This document shows positions 1 to 8,142 of a DNA stretch of 64,000 nucleotides, piece by piece; within the stretch, counting starts at the first letter, position 1; the number at the start of each line of letters is the position of its first letter. Both the position numbers and the translations under genes were made by a program. Below the pieces are notes generated by a model, which saw nothing but the letters and a program-made list of their open reading frames with translations, did not search any database and was not told the origin of the DNA. Origin of the DNA: Micromonospora craniellae (lineage in GTDB: Bacteria; Actinomycetota; Actinomycetes; Mycobacteriales; Micromonosporaceae); assembly GCF_014764405.1 (NCBI RefSeq), contig NZ_CP061725.1, positions 5,146,001 to 5,210,000 of the forward strand. The letters run 5' to 3'.

Positions 1-303
1 GCACGCGCGGTTGACTCCGACCGTACGGCTAATCGCGCCGATCTGGAGCACTTGGAAAACTTTGTCCGGACCCGCAAGGGTGTCGAGGCGTTCATCGAAC
101 CCCGCACCACCGTCACCGAGACCACCGTCATCCTGATCGCCGACGACGGCGAGTGGACCCGGCGCCGCATCGACGGGCCGGACGGGGCGCGACGCTTCGC
201 GTACCGGGTCAGCATCCCGGTCTACGACATCGCCCTGATGGGCTACCCGCAGCGGATGCGTGACTACAACGAGCGCCGCAAGCGCCGCCCCGAGCAGTAC
301 TGA
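1..303 (+). CDS. Conserved hypothetical protein, 3' end only
   Basis: The frame is open from the first base of the window to a TGA at 301-303, so this is the last 100 codons of a gene that starts upstream. The tail is strongly charged and ends in an Arg/Lys-rich stretch (ERRKRRPEQY). I see no motif that names a family. It runs toward pepA (convergent), with 137 bp between the stops that hold the first copy of the palindromic repeat. The compositional bias fits real coding sequence. Function unknown. Confidence 0.6.
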   Translation, partial: ARAVDSDRTANRADLEHLENFVRTRKGVEAFIEPRTTVTETTVILIADDGEWTRRRIDGPDGARRFAYRVSIPVYDIALMGYPQRMRDYNERRKRRPEQY

Positions 304-377
304 CCCGTCCCGGCCGCACCCCCGCCGCATCGCACCGTGCGCCGCACCCTGCCGCAGTGGCGCGGCTCGGCCTGGAT

Positions 378-431
378 GTTAGGAAGGGTCCCCTGCTATG
401 CGCCAGGCGTTAGCAGGGGACCCTTCCTTAC
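378..431. repeat. 54-bp palindromic repeat, copy 1; likely pepA terminator
   Basis: Two 21-nt arms (378-398 and 411-431) are complementary at 20 of 21 positions and flank a 12-nt loop (TGCGCCAGGCGT), itself partly palindromic. Related copies lie at 23303-23356 and, inverted, at 44083-44136. It starts 10 nt past the pepA stop, so the hairpin could terminate pepA and also the convergent gene ending at 303. The loop is conserved between copies although it need not pair, which suggests a dispersed element and not only a terminator. Confidence 0.75.
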
Positions 432-440
432 ACGCACACG

Positions 441-2012
441 TCAGCCGTTCGCGGTGACGTCGTCGATCAGGTGCAGGAGGGTACGGACCGGTACGCCGGT
501 GCCGCCCTTGGTCCAGTAGCCGGTCGGTTCGCCCGAGTGGTACGACGGTCCTGCGATGTCGATGTGCGCCCAGGGGACGTCGTCGGTGACGAACTCGCGC
601 AGGAACACACCGCCCTGCAACATGTGACCGGCCCGGTCCATGCCGGCGTTGACCTGCGAGATGTCGGCCACGTCCGAGTCCATGCCCTTGCGCACGTCGT
701 CCGGCAGCGGCATCGGCCAGGCCGGCTCGCCGACCGCGTCACCGGCGTCGCGGACCCGCTCGCACAGCTCGGCGGTGCCCATCACGCCGGAGATCCGCTT
801 GCCCAGCGCGACCACCTGCCCGCCGGTGAGGGTGGAGGTCTCGAAGAGGTAGTCGCAGCCGTCCGCGCAGGCCCGGGCCATCGCGTCACCGAGGATCAGC
901 CGGCCCTCGGCGTCGGTGTTGAGCACCTCGACCTTCTTACCGTTGAACATGGTGATCACGTCGCCCGGCCGGTACGACGTCCCGGACGGCATGTTCTCCG
1001 CCATCGGCACGTACGCGGTCACCGTCACCGGCGGCTTCAGCTCCGCGACGGCCAGCATGGTGGCGGCCACGGCCGCCGCCCCGGCCATGTCGGACTTCAT
1101 CTCCCACATGCCCTGCGCCGGCTTGATCGAGACGCCACCGGTGTCGAAGGTGATGCCCTTGCCGACCAGAGCGATCCGCTTGCCGCTGCCGCCGCCGTCC
1201 GGGGTCCAGGTCAGCTTGACCAGCCGCGGCGGGGCCTCCGAACCCTGACCGACCGCGATGATGCCGCCGTAGCCGCCCGCACGCAGAGCGACCTCGTCGA
1301 GCACCTCGACCTCGAGGCCCGCCGCCCGGCCGGCCTCGGCGACCGCGTCGGCGAAGACCGGCGGACGCAGCTCGTTCGGCGCGACGTTGACCCAGTCGCG
1401 AGCCCGCCGGACTGCGGCGGCCACCGTCCGGGCCCGGGTCACCTCGGCCTGCGTACCGGCGTCCGCGGCGTCCGGCACCGCGACCAGCACCTCGGCCACC
1501 GGCTCGCGCCGGCTCGGCTGCGGACGGGTCTTGTAGCCGGCGAACCGGTACCCGCCGAGCAGCGCTCCCTCGGCGACCGCGCGCAGCGCGGCGGGGCCGT
1601 CGGCGTCGTCCGGCAGCGGCAGCGCGAGCGCCACCCGGGACGCGCCGGCCAGCGCCCGTACGGCGGCCCCCGCCGCCCGCCGCAGGGTCTCCGGGGCGGG
1701 TGCCGCACCGGTGGGCTCCGGTCCGAGCCCGACGGCGGCGACCACCGGGGCGGTGACGGTGCCCAGGGTGGCCAGTTTGATCACCTCGCCCGGGCCGCCG
1801 GTCGCGCCGAGCAACGCCAGCGTCTCGGTCAGCTTGCCGTCGAAGGCGGCGGCGATGCTCTCGGCGCCGCTGGCGAGCAGCAGGGTGCCGGCGAGGCCGC
1901 TGGTGGCGTCCTGCTCACCGGTCGTACTGTGCACGCCGATCACGATCGCGTCGACGGCGAGTTCGGCGGGGTCGGTGTCGACCAGGCTCAGGGTGGTGCT
2001 GGGCGATGTCAC
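441..2012 (-). CDS. pepA: Leucyl aminopeptidase (M17)
   Basis: Cytosolic dinuclear-metal aminopeptidase removing N-terminal residues from peptides; 523 residues, normal for the M17 family. The C-terminal catalytic half holds the family metal-site motifs: GKGITFDTGG near residues 280-290 (Lys and Asp ligands), MKSDMAGAAAV near 305, and the NTDAEGRL signature near 364. The N-terminal third is the variable Macro-like domain. The GTG start at 2012 has GGGAG about 9 nt upstream. It is divergent from gcvT and ends at the copy 1 repeat. In M. tuberculosis pepB (Rv2213) lies near gcvT (Rv2211c) as here. Single-gene transcription unit by appearance. Confidence 0.95.
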   Translation of the reverse strand: MTSPSTTLSLVDTDPAELAVDAIVIGVHSTTGEQDATSGLAGTLLLASGAESIAAAFDGKLTETLALLGATGGPGEVIKLATLGTVTAPVVAAVGLGPEPTGAAPAPETLRRAAGAAVRALAGASRVALALPLPDDADGPAALRAVAEGALLGGYRFAGYKTRPQPSRREPVAEVLVAVPDAADAGTQAEVTRARTVAAAVRRARDWVNVAPNELRPPVFADAVAEAGRAAGLEVEVLDEVALRAGGYGGIIAVGQGSEAPPRLVKLTWTPDGGGSGKRIALVGKGITFDTGGVSIKPAQGMWEMKSDMAGAAAVAATMLAVAELKPPVTVTAYVPMAENMPSGTSYRPGDVITMFNGKKVEVLNTDAEGRLILGDAMARACADGCDYLFETSTLTGGQVVALGKRISGVMGTAELCERVRDAGDAVGEPAWPMPLPDDVRKGMDSDVADISQVNAGMDRAGHMLQGGVFLREFVTDDVPWAHIDIAGPSYHSGEPTGYWTKGGTGVPVRTLLHLIDDVTANG

Positions 2013-2109
2013 GGAAGCTGCTCCCGGGCGGGCCGGGCCGGCCGCGTGTGGCGTACCGGCGGTTCGGTTGGTGCCGGCGGATGAGGTACCCGTCGGACGT
2101 CGGTGCTGC

Positions 2110-2130
2110 CCCGCCGGTTACTCCGGCGGG
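2110..2130. other. 8-bp perfect hairpin in pepA-gcvT intergenic region
   Basis: CCCGCCGG and CCGGCGGG pair perfectly around the loop TTACT. It sits between the divergent pepA and gcvT starts, upstream of the proposed gcvT -10 box, so it would be in the pepA leader or act as a DNA site. No glycine-riboswitch core is recognisable here. Confidence 0.35.
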
Positions 2131-2164
2131 TCCCGCCGATGCTAACCAGACCGGTCCGCCCCGG

Positions 2165-2170
2165 TAAGTT
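2165..2170 (+). promoter_or_regulatory. Candidate -10 (TAAGTT) for leaderless gcvT
   Basis: TAAGTT matches the actinobacterial TAnnnT -10 pattern and ends 7 nt before the gcvT ATG; no Shine-Dalgarno is present. This spacing puts the transcript start at or next to the start codon. Confidence 0.5.
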
Positions 2171-2177
2171 CCCTCCC

Positions 2178-3302
2178 ATGACCGACGTGACCACCGACGC
2201 CGCCGAAACCCGGCTGCGCCGCTCTCCGCTGGCCGAGCGACACTCCGTACTCGGCGCCAAGTTCGCCCCGTTCGGTGGCTGGGAGATGCCGCTGGAGTAC
2301 GCCGGCGGCGGGGTGCTGCGGGAACACACCGCGGTGCGTACCGAGGTCGGCGTGTTCGACGTCTCGCACCTGGGCAAGGTGCGGGTGACCGGGCCGGGCG
2401 CGGCGGCGTTCGTCAACGCCTGCCTCAGCAACGACCTGGGGCGGATCGGTCCCGGCCGGGCGCAGTACACGCTCTGCTGCGACGAGGCCACCGGCGGCGT
2501 GGTGGACGACATCATCGCCTACCTGTACGCCGACGACCACGTCTTCCTGATCCCGAACGCCGCGAACACCGCCGAGGTGGTGCGCCGGCTGCGCGCCGCC
2601 GCGCCGGAGCAGGTCACGGTCACCGACGAGCACGAGGCGTACACGGTGCTGGCGGTGCAGGGACCGCGTTCGGCGGCGCTGCTGGCCGGGCTGGGCCTGC
2701 CCACCGACCACGGCTACATGAGCTTCTCGCCGGCCACCCTCGACGGCGTCGCGCTGACCGTGTGCCGCACCGGCTACACCGGTGAGCTGGGCTTCGAACT
2801 GGTCGTCCCGGCGGCCGACGCGGTGACCGTCTGGGACGCGCTGTTCGCCGCCGAGCCCGCGCCGCGCGCCTGTGGGCTGGCCGCCCGGGACACCCTGCGC
2901 ACCGAGATGGGGTACCCGCTGCACGGGCAGGACCTGTCGCTTCAGATCAGCCCGGTGCAGGCCCGGTCCGGCTGGGCGGTGGGCTGGGACAAGCCGGCCT
3001 TCTGGGGCCGCGACGCGCTGCTCGCGGAGAAGATCGCCGGTCCGGCGCGTACGCTGCGCGGCCTGGAGGCCGTCGACCGGGCCATCCCGCGCCCCGGCAT
3101 GGCGGTGTTCCACGGCGACACCCGGGTCGGCACGGTCACCAGCGGCACGTTCAGCCCGACCCGCAAGCAGGGCATCGCCCTCGCGCTGGTCGACACCGCC
3201 CCGGCCCTGCCGGACGGCACCGAACTGCACGTCGACGTCCGTGGTCGCCGCCTGCCGGTCCGGCTGACCCGACCGCCCTTCGTCGACCCGTCGGTGAAGT
3301 GA
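2178..3302 (+). CDS. gcvT: Aminomethyltransferase, glycine cleavage T protein
   Basis: Transfers the methylene group from the aminomethyl-lipoyl H protein to tetrahydrofolate and releases ammonia; cytosolic. 374 residues from the ATG at 2178, the usual GcvT length. An upstream in-frame ATG at 2103 would add 25 residues that do not look conserved, so it was rejected. Family landmarks include FGGWEMPLEY near the N-terminus, VVDDIIAY (catalytic Asp region), RTGYTGE and the GLAARDTLRTEMGYPLHG block. The C-terminal GCV_T domain is complete. There is no Shine-Dalgarno; the TAAGTT box 7 nt upstream argues for leaderless translation. The other glycine-cleavage genes are not in the window. Confidence 0.95.
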   Translation: MTDVTTDAAETRLRRSPLAERHSVLGAKFAPFGGWEMPLEYAGGGVLREHTAVRTEVGVFDVSHLGKVRVTGPGAAAFVNACLSNDLGRIGPGRAQYTLCCDEATGGVVDDIIAYLYADDHVFLIPNAANTAEVVRRLRAAAPEQVTVTDEHEAYTVLAVQGPRSAALLAGLGLPTDHGYMSFSPATLDGVALTVCRTGYTGELGFELVVPAADAVTVWDALFAAEPAPRACGLAARDTLRTEMGYPLHGQDLSLQISPVQARSGWAVGWDKPAFWGRDALLAEKIAGPARTLRGLEAVDRAIPRPGMAVFHGDTRVGTVTSGTFSPTRKQGIALALVDTAPALPDGTELHVDVRGRRLPVRLTRPPFVDPSVK

Positions 3303-3320
3303 CTCTGTCGGTGAGGTGAC

Positions 3321-4610
3321 TCAGGAGCGGGGCGGTTCGCCGGCGTCCAGGACGGCCTGGGTCCAGCCGCCCTCGACGACGCCGGAGGTGTCCAGCACGG
3401 CCCAGTCGACGACGTCGGCGGCCTCGACCACCACCGGCGAGCCGATGCGGACCGACGGGTCGGTGTTGGCGTCGCTGGCGCTGGCGCCGACGATCCGTTC
3501 CGGTGTGTCCCACGAGGTCACCCCGGCCCACACGTACTCCGGACCGTCGTCACCGGGCAGCCCGTACTTGACCACGAGCTGAGTCTGCGGCGGGAGCTGG
3601 CCGGCGCGGAAACGGGCCCGGATGTCGCCCAGCCCGGCGCGGGCGGTGGCGACCGCCCGGCTCATCGCGTCACCCGATCGCGCGTACCGCACGTCGGGCT
3701 GGATGCCGGCGAACAGGGTGCCGCAGGCAGCGGCGAAGTAGCGCCCGTCCGGGCCGGGGTGCCCGGCCGGTGGGCGCAGGCTGAGGAACGAGTCGGCGTC
3801 CGGGTCGGTGGCCGGGTCCAACTCCAGCCGTAGGAGCACCGGCGCGGTCGCCCCGTGCTGCTCCGGATTGCCGTAGGCGACTGCGATGTCGTGCCCGGTG
3901 ACCGTGGCCAGCACCGGCAGCGGCACGAACGCCGGCACCTCCTCGCCGGCCAGCCCGTCGGTCCAGTTCCGCAGCAGCCGGCGCGCGGCGCCGGTCATCA
4001 CCGCGCCCCAGGCCCGGGTGAGGTGGTCCGGCACGCCCTGGGTCTGCAACTCCAGCAGGCCGAAGCGGCGCAACCCCTTGGTGGTGAACCAGAGCCCCTC
4101 GGCGTCCGAGGAGTACGGCACCAGCACCCAGTCGACCAGCCGGACCCGGCCCTCGGCGTCCGGCAGCGACCGCAGGGCCGCCGCCGGGTCCAGGAACTGC
4201 AACCCGAACACGTCGACCACGTCGCCGCCGACCTCCTCGGCCACCGCGGCGGCCACCGCCCGGGCCGCCCACTCGTGGGCCGGCGGCCAGCCCGGCCGGT
4301 ACTCGGCCTGCACCACCACCAGGTGACTCGCGGCGGCCAGCCGGTCGAGCTGCGCCTCGGTGGCCCCGAACGCGGTGAGCAGGTCCGGCGGCAGCTCGGG
4401 GAACTCGCCGATCGGGCGGATGTCGACGCTCATCAGCGGGCTGTCCAGCATCTGCACGGCCAGCCCGTGCACCGGCTCGGCCAACCGACCGGCCAGCCCG
4501 CGAACCGCCGTGCGGGCGGTCACCGACGGCAGCCCCACCGTCGGCGCCAGGTACGTCGCGGTGAGCGACTCCGGGACCGGTACGGGCAGGAAGTCGTCGG
4601 TGATGAGCAT
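3321..4610 (-). CDS. DUF2314-containing protein of unknown function
   Basis: 429 residues from the ATG at 4610, which has GGGGA 6 nt upstream; the frame is open 21 codons further but without a better start. The first ~300 residues contain several WxxxG-rich stretches without a motif I can name. The last ~100 residues resemble DUF2314: a YVWAGVTSW core followed by GxASASDANTDPSV and a DVVDWAVLD ending. There is no signal peptide or membrane segment. It follows cobS on the same strand with 66 bp between, so it may be the last gene of the cobalamin transcript. Function unknown; the DUF2314 assignment is from memory of the family pattern. Confidence 0.7.
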   Translation of the reverse strand: MLITDDFLPVPVPESLTATYLAPTVGLPSVTARTAVRGLAGRLAEPVHGLAVQMLDSPLMSVDIRPIGEFPELPPDLLTAFGATEAQLDRLAAASHLVVVQAEYRPGWPPAHEWAARAVAAAVAEEVGGDVVDVFGLQFLDPAAALRSLPDAEGRVRLVDWVLVPYSSDAEGLWFTTKGLRRFGLLELQTQGVPDHLTRAWGAVMTGAARRLLRNWTDGLAGEEVPAFVPLPVLATVTGHDIAVAYGNPEQHGATAPVLLRLELDPATDPDADSFLSLRPPAGHPGPDGRYFAAACGTLFAGIQPDVRYARSGDAMSRAVATARAGLGDIRARFRAGQLPPQTQLVVKYGLPGDDGPEYVWAGVTSWDTPERIVGASASDANTDPSVRIGSPVVVEAADVVDWAVLDTSGVVEGGWTQAVLDAGEPPRS

Positions 4611-4676
4611 GTCGTCCCCAGGGTGGCCGCGCTGGTGCTGTCGACAAGGAACGCTACCCGCCACCGGCCGCATGGC

Positions 4677-5450
4677 TCAGCCGGACAGCACCAGACCCAG
4701 GTAGACCAGCGTGGTGACCAGCTCGACGGTGGCACCGAGCACGTCGCCGGTGATGCCGCCGAGACGGCGTACCACGTGCCGCAGCAGCCCGGCCGCGACG
4801 GCCAGCGCGGCGAGCACGACAAGCGGCCCCTGCCAGGGGCGATCCGGCACGGCGGGGATCGCCGTCAGCGTCACGGCGACCGTCGCCACGGCCAGCGCGA
4901 CCGGCCCGACGGTGCCGGCGACCAACGCGCCGAGCCCGTCCGGGCGGGCCGCCGGGACACCCCGCCGGCAGGCCAGCGAGACCCCGAGCCGACCGGCCGC
5001 GACTGCCACCAGCACCGCCGTGAACGCCGCCGACCGGGACCGGCCGGCCAGCTCCGCCAGCGCCGCGGCCTGCACCAGAAGGACGAGCACCAGCGCGACT
5101 ACGCCGAACGGCCCGACGTCCGGCTTTTTCATGATCTCCAGCGCGGCCGGTCCCCGCCGGTACGACCCGAGCGCGTCCACCGTGTCGGCCAGCCCGTCCA
5201 GGTGCAGCCCCCGGGTGAGCAGAGCACCCGCCGCGACGGTCACCCCGGCGGCGACCAGCGGTGCGGTGACTGCGTCGAGCAGCAGCAGGAGACCGCCGAG
5301 CGGGACGGCCAGCAGGGCGCCGACCACCGGGGCGAGCGCCATCGCCGTACCGGCCGTGGTCCGGTCGATCCGGCCGGTGCGTACCGGCAGGATGGTGAAG
5401 GTGGTCAGGGCCAGCCGCGCCCCGTCGCCGAGCCGGGGCTCAGCCGGCAC
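4677..5450 (-). CDS. cobS: Adenosylcobinamide-GDP ribazoletransferase
   Basis: Membrane enzyme of the last cobalamin step, joining alpha-ribazole to adenosylcobinamide-GDP. About 257 residues with multiple hydrophobic segments. Conserved CobS blocks are visible: GDGARLALTTFTILPV at the start, RGLHLDGLADTVDALG (Asp-rich cation-binding region), KKPDVGPFG, and GGITGDVLGATVELV near the C-terminus. I chose the GTG at 5450, which overlaps the end of the CobU-CobT gene by 11 bp, has GGAG about 10 nt upstream and gives normal CobS length. An ATG at 5540 would add a 30-residue Arg/Pro-rich leader overlapping cobUT by 101 bp. Translationally coupled to its upstream neighbour. Confidence 0.9.
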   Translation of the reverse strand: MPAEPRLGDGARLALTTFTILPVRTGRIDRTTAGTAMALAPVVGALLAVPLGGLLLLLDAVTAPLVAAGVTVAAGALLTRGLHLDGLADTVDALGSYRRGPAALEIMKKPDVGPFGVVALVLVLLVQAAALAELAGRSRSAAFTAVLVAVAAGRLGVSLACRRGVPAARPDGLGALVAGTVGPVALAVATVAVTLTAIPAVPDRPWQGPLVVLAALAVAAGLLRHVVRRLGGITGDVLGATVELVTTLVYLGLVLSG

Positions 5451-7365
5451 GCGCGCCCGGCTCCGCCGGTTCGGTGCTGGTCGGTCCGGGCGGTTCGGTT
5501 TCGGTGCTGGTCGGTCCCGGGCCCGCCGGCTCGGGCTCACGGAAGTCCGGCTCGTCCTGTTCGACCGGCTCCGGCTCGTCGGCGTCGTCGGCCGCCTCGC
5601 CCGACGGGCGCGGCGGCAGCGCGGCGGCCAGCGCCAGCACCGAGCGCAACAGCGGCAGCACGGTCAGCGCGTTGGCGCCCTCGCCGAGGTCCAGCCGCAG
5701 TTCCGTGAGCGGGCTCAGGCCGAGCACGTCGGCGGCCAGCTTGACGGCCGGGTGCCCACCGTGGTCGGCCAGCATGCACCAGTGCCGCGCCTGCCCGGCG
5801 AGGTCCCGGCTGACCAGGCCGGCGGCCACGCCGACCGGCCCGTCCAGCAGCACCGGCGTGCGGCGCGCGGTCGCGCCCAGCAGGATTCCGGTGGCCACGG
5901 CGATATCCCCACCACCGAGCTGGGCCAGCACGTCCTTGGCGTCCCGGGAGGCCCGGCGGGTGCGGTGCAGGGCGTCCCGGACGGCCGCGCAGCGGGCCAT
6001 CCAGGCCACGTCGTCGATCTCGCCGTCGGGGGTGACCACCCGTCCGAGCACGGCGGGCGCCTCGGCACCGGCCGTCGCGGCCAGCACCGCTGCCGCAGCC
6101 GCCTCGGTGCCGGCACCGCACGCCGCCACCACCAGCAGGTGTACGCCGGAGTCCACGGCCTCCGCGGCCAGCCGCCAGCCGTACCGCAGCGCGGCGTCGA
6201 CCTGCTCGGCGGTGAGCGCCGGCCCGTCCTCGATGGCGGCGGCGGTGGGCGCCGTCACCACCTGCAGGCTCGCCCCGCTCTCGGCGGCCAGCCGGGCGAG
6301 CACGCCCTGGCCGGCGCGGGCCGACTCGGCGCGCCGTGCCGACTCCCCGTCCGGAGTGCCGGCGGCACTCCCGCCGTCGTGGTCGCCGTGCAGCAGCAGC
6401 ACCCGGACCGACTGCCAGGGTATCGGGGTCGGGGTGCCCTGGGTGGCGGCGGCGAACGACACCACCTGCTCCAGGACGCCGAGCCCGGTGCCCGGCACGT
6501 CCAGCGTGGCGAGCCGCTCCACCGCCTGCGGACCGGTGTGGTCGTCGGGCATGGGCAGTTCCATGCCCGGTTGGATGACCAGGCCGGTGTCGGCGACCGG
6601 CAGCGTCATCGCGGGTGGCGTCCGCCCGGTCCCGTCCGCGGCCGGGACCGGTGCGGCTGCGGCCGGTACCTCCGGGGTGGTCACCGGGGGCGACGCCGGC
6701 AGCGCCGCGGCGTCGTCGGCCGGTCGCGCGTCGCTCGGGCCGGCCTGTGCGGGCACCGCCGTGCCGTTGACGGGGGACCGGCCCGGCGAGGGCTCGGCGG
6801 CCGGTGCCGGTTCGGGCGTGGCCGGCTTCAGCCGGACCGGCTGGCCGGCGACCACCAGGACCACCGCGTCGCAGGCGTCGGCGACGGCCCGGTTGACCGC
6901 GCCGAGCGCGTCGGTGAAGGCCCGGCCCAGCGGTGTGGTCGGCACCAGGGAGAGCCCGACCTCGGGACTGACCAGCACCAGCCGTGCCGGGCAGTCCCGG
7001 ACGGCGGCGGCGAGTTCGGCGACGGTGACGGTGTCGTCGGCCGGCTGGTGGGCGGGGTCGAGCAGCACGGTGACCCAGCCGCCGAGGTCGTCGACGAGCA
7101 ACGTCTCCTCGGGCCGGGCGGCGGCGATCACGTCGGCCAGCCGACGCGGATCGTCCGCCGTCTCCTCGGTGTTCCAGGTCGCCGGCCGGCGCTCCCGGTG
7201 CGCGGCGATCCGCGCCGCCCACTCCGCGTCGTCGTCGCCTCCGCCGGCGGCGGTGGCCACGTACCGGACCGTGGCCGCGTCGGCCACCAGGGACTCGGCG
7301 AACTCCGACTTGCCGGAGCGGATGCCGCCGAGCACCAGGAGCGTGTTCCACCCGTCTAGGGACAT
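5440..7365 (-). CDS. CobU-CobT fusion: cobinamide kinase/guanylyltransferase plus DMB phosphoribosyltransferase
   Basis: One 641-residue polypeptide carries two cobalamin enzymes. Residues 1 to ~180 are CobU/CobP: P-loop GGIRSGKS near 13-20, a HRERRPATW block containing the His that is guanylylated in the family, LLVDDLGGWV and a VSPEVG motif (usually VSNEVG). A Pro/Ala-rich linker follows to ~265. Residues ~265-595 are CobT, making alpha-ribazole phosphate from dimethylbenzimidazole and nicotinate mononucleotide; the LDLGEG motif holds the expected catalytic Glu. The last ~45 residues are a repetitive acidic Pro/Thr tail that overlaps the cobS start. TAAGGT ends 7 nt before the ATG and no Shine-Dalgarno is seen, so the message is probably leaderless, with no room for a cobalamin riboswitch. 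Confidence 0.9.
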   Translation of the reverse strand: MSLDGWNTLLVLGGIRSGKSEFAESLVADAATVRYVATAAGGGDDDAEWAARIAAHRERRPATWNTEETADDPRRLADVIAAARPEETLLVDDLGGWVTVLLDPAHQPADDTVTVAELAAAVRDCPARLVLVSPEVGLSLVPTTPLGRAFTDALGAVNRAVADACDAVVLVVAGQPVRLKPATPEPAPAAEPSPGRSPVNGTAVPAQAGPSDARPADDAAALPASPPVTTPEVPAAAAPVPAADGTGRTPPAMTLPVADTGLVIQPGMELPMPDDHTGPQAVERLATLDVPGTGLGVLEQVVSFAAATQGTPTPIPWQSVRVLLLHGDHDGGSAAGTPDGESARRAESARAGQGVLARLAAESGASLQVVTAPTAAAIEDGPALTAEQVDAALRYGWRLAAEAVDSGVHLLVVAACGAGTEAAAAAVLAATAGAEAPAVLGRVVTPDGEIDDVAWMARCAAVRDALHRTRRASRDAKDVLAQLGGGDIAVATGILLGATARRTPVLLDGPVGVAAGLVSRDLAGQARHWCMLADHGGHPAVKLAADVLGLSPLTELRLDLGEGANALTVLPLLRSVLALAAALPPRPSGEAADDADEPEPVEQDEPDFREPEPAGPGPTSTETEPPGPTSTEPAEPGARAG

Positions 7366-7372
7366 GGCTCGT

Positions 7373-7378
7373 ACCTTA
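7373..7378 (-). promoter_or_regulatory. Candidate -10 (TAAGGT) for leaderless cobUT
   Basis: On the - strand TAAGGT lies 7 nt upstream of the ATG at 7365. It follows directly after the terminator-like hairpin of the preceding small gene, which supports an independent transcript start. Confidence 0.5.
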
Positions 7379-7390
7379 ACGGCCGGCCGG

Positions 7391-7422
7391 GCGGGAGCGG
7401 CATCGCAGGGCCACGCTCCCGC
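7391..7422 (-). terminator. Hairpin terminator of the 68-residue gene
   Basis: GCGGGAGCG (7391-7399) and CGCTCCCGC (7414-7422) form a perfect 9-bp stem 7 nt after the stop codon at 7429. No U tract follows, as is common in actinobacteria. Confidence 0.55.
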
Positions 7423-7428
7423 GCCAGC

Positions 7429-7635
7429 TCACCGAGGCTCGGGGGACTGGTACATGTAGTCGTTGGGGTTGACGTCCGCCGGCTTCGGGTCCTCCTGCCA
7501 GGCGCCCTCGCCGGGTCGGGCGACCAGGGCGTCGATCAGTTCCTCCCGGTCCATCTCCCGTGCCCCCTGGATACCGCCGTTGACCGCGATGTCGCGAATT
7601 TCCGCCGTGTCCATCTCCGGAATGGGTTTCGTCAT
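7429..7635 (-). CDS. Small Rho N-terminal-domain-like protein (68 aa)
   Basis: The ATG at 7635 is preceded by a perfect AGGAGG at good spacing, which fixes the start despite a much longer open frame upstream. The stretch from TAEIRDIA to REELIDALV (residues ~10-38) follows the pattern of the Rho_N/SAP-like helical domain (short helix, G-x-x-G turn, then DELIDAL-type helix), usually involved in nucleic-acid contact. The rest is an acidic/Pro-rich tail ending in MYQSPEPR. It is divergent from the 66-residue gene at 7808. Role unknown; nucleic-acid binding is an inference from the fold pattern. Confidence 0.7.
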   Translation of the reverse strand: MTKPIPEMDTAEIRDIAVNGGIQGAREMDREELIDALVARPGEGAWQEDPKPADVNPNDYMYQSPEPR

Positions 7636-7807
7636 CGTCGCCTCCTGTGAAGATCCGTTCCCCCGGACATACCCGGCCCGGGCACGGTCAACCGCCGGGG
7701 GTACGCCCTCGATCGACGACCGTGGCCGGGCGGTCGGCGGTGCGGTACGACTACGCTGGCGCCAGGTCCGTCCCAGCGGGACATCAGCGGCGAGGGGAGA
7801 CGCGCAC

Positions 7808-8008
7808 ATGGCGTGGAGCTGGCGGTACGAGGGCGCGAACGGCGAGTCGGTCGACGGGCCGGGGGAGTCGTTCGGTAGCCAGGCCGACGCCGAGTCCTGG
7901 ATCGGCCAGACCTGGCGGGAGCTCGCGGCGTCCGGCGTCACCTCGGTCACGCTGCTGGAGGACGACCGGGTGGACTACCGGATGAGCCTGCAACCCCCGG
8001 CGGAGTGA
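7808..8008 (+). CDS. Conserved actinobacterial small protein (66 aa)
   Basis: The ATG at 7808 has GGGGAGA upstream. The sequence opens MAWSWRYEG and contains SQADAESWIGQTWREL, a pattern I recognise as a small acidic protein widespread in Actinobacteria with no assigned function. A TACGCT box at 7752-7757 could be its -10, giving a leader of about 45 nt. No membrane segment or signal peptide. Confidence 0.7.
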   Translation: MAWSWRYEGANGESVDGPGESFGSQADAESWIGQTWRELAASGVTSVTLLEDDRVDYRMSLQPPAE

Positions 8009-8098
8009 TGCCGCCCCGGGACTCCGAGCCGCTGGTGCTGGGGTACCCCGGGCCGCGTTCCGGCCCAGTCCGGTGTTCCTCGCCCTGGTCGCGTACCA

Positions 8099-8135
8099 CG
8101 TCCCCGGCCGGCCTGAACGTGCCCGGCCGGGGACG
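8099..8135. terminator. Bidirectional hairpin terminator (13-bp perfect stem)
   Basis: CGTCCCCGGCCGG (8099-8111) and its perfect complement at 8123-8135 flank an 11-nt loop. It lies between the convergent 66-residue gene (stop 8008) and the aldo/keto reductase (stop 8143). Confidence 0.7.
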
Positions 8136-8142
8136 GGCCGGG

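Noticed and set aside
471..2084. Long open frame of over 500 codons on the + strand across pepA
   Set aside because: It is antisense to a clear pepA, its translation is Arg/Gly/His-rich without family motifs, and high GC keeps antisense frames open. The same reasoning removes the long frames antisense to cobUT, the WG gene, murA, nadA, qcrB, the acyl-CoA synthetase and the cyclase gene.
2013..2177. Possible glycine riboswitch before gcvT
   Set aside because: No riboswitch core sequence is recognisable, and the -10 box 7 nt before the ATG leaves no leader. Only a short hairpin was recorded.
3151..3531. Small Arg/Gly-rich frame across the gcvT-DUF2314 junction
   Set aside because: Overlaps both real genes antisense or out of frame and has no start signal.
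7366..7428. Possible cobalamin riboswitch before cobUT
   Set aside because: The gap is 63 bp, occupied by a terminator hairpin and a -10 box; there is no room for a B12 aptamer and no B12-box-like sequence.
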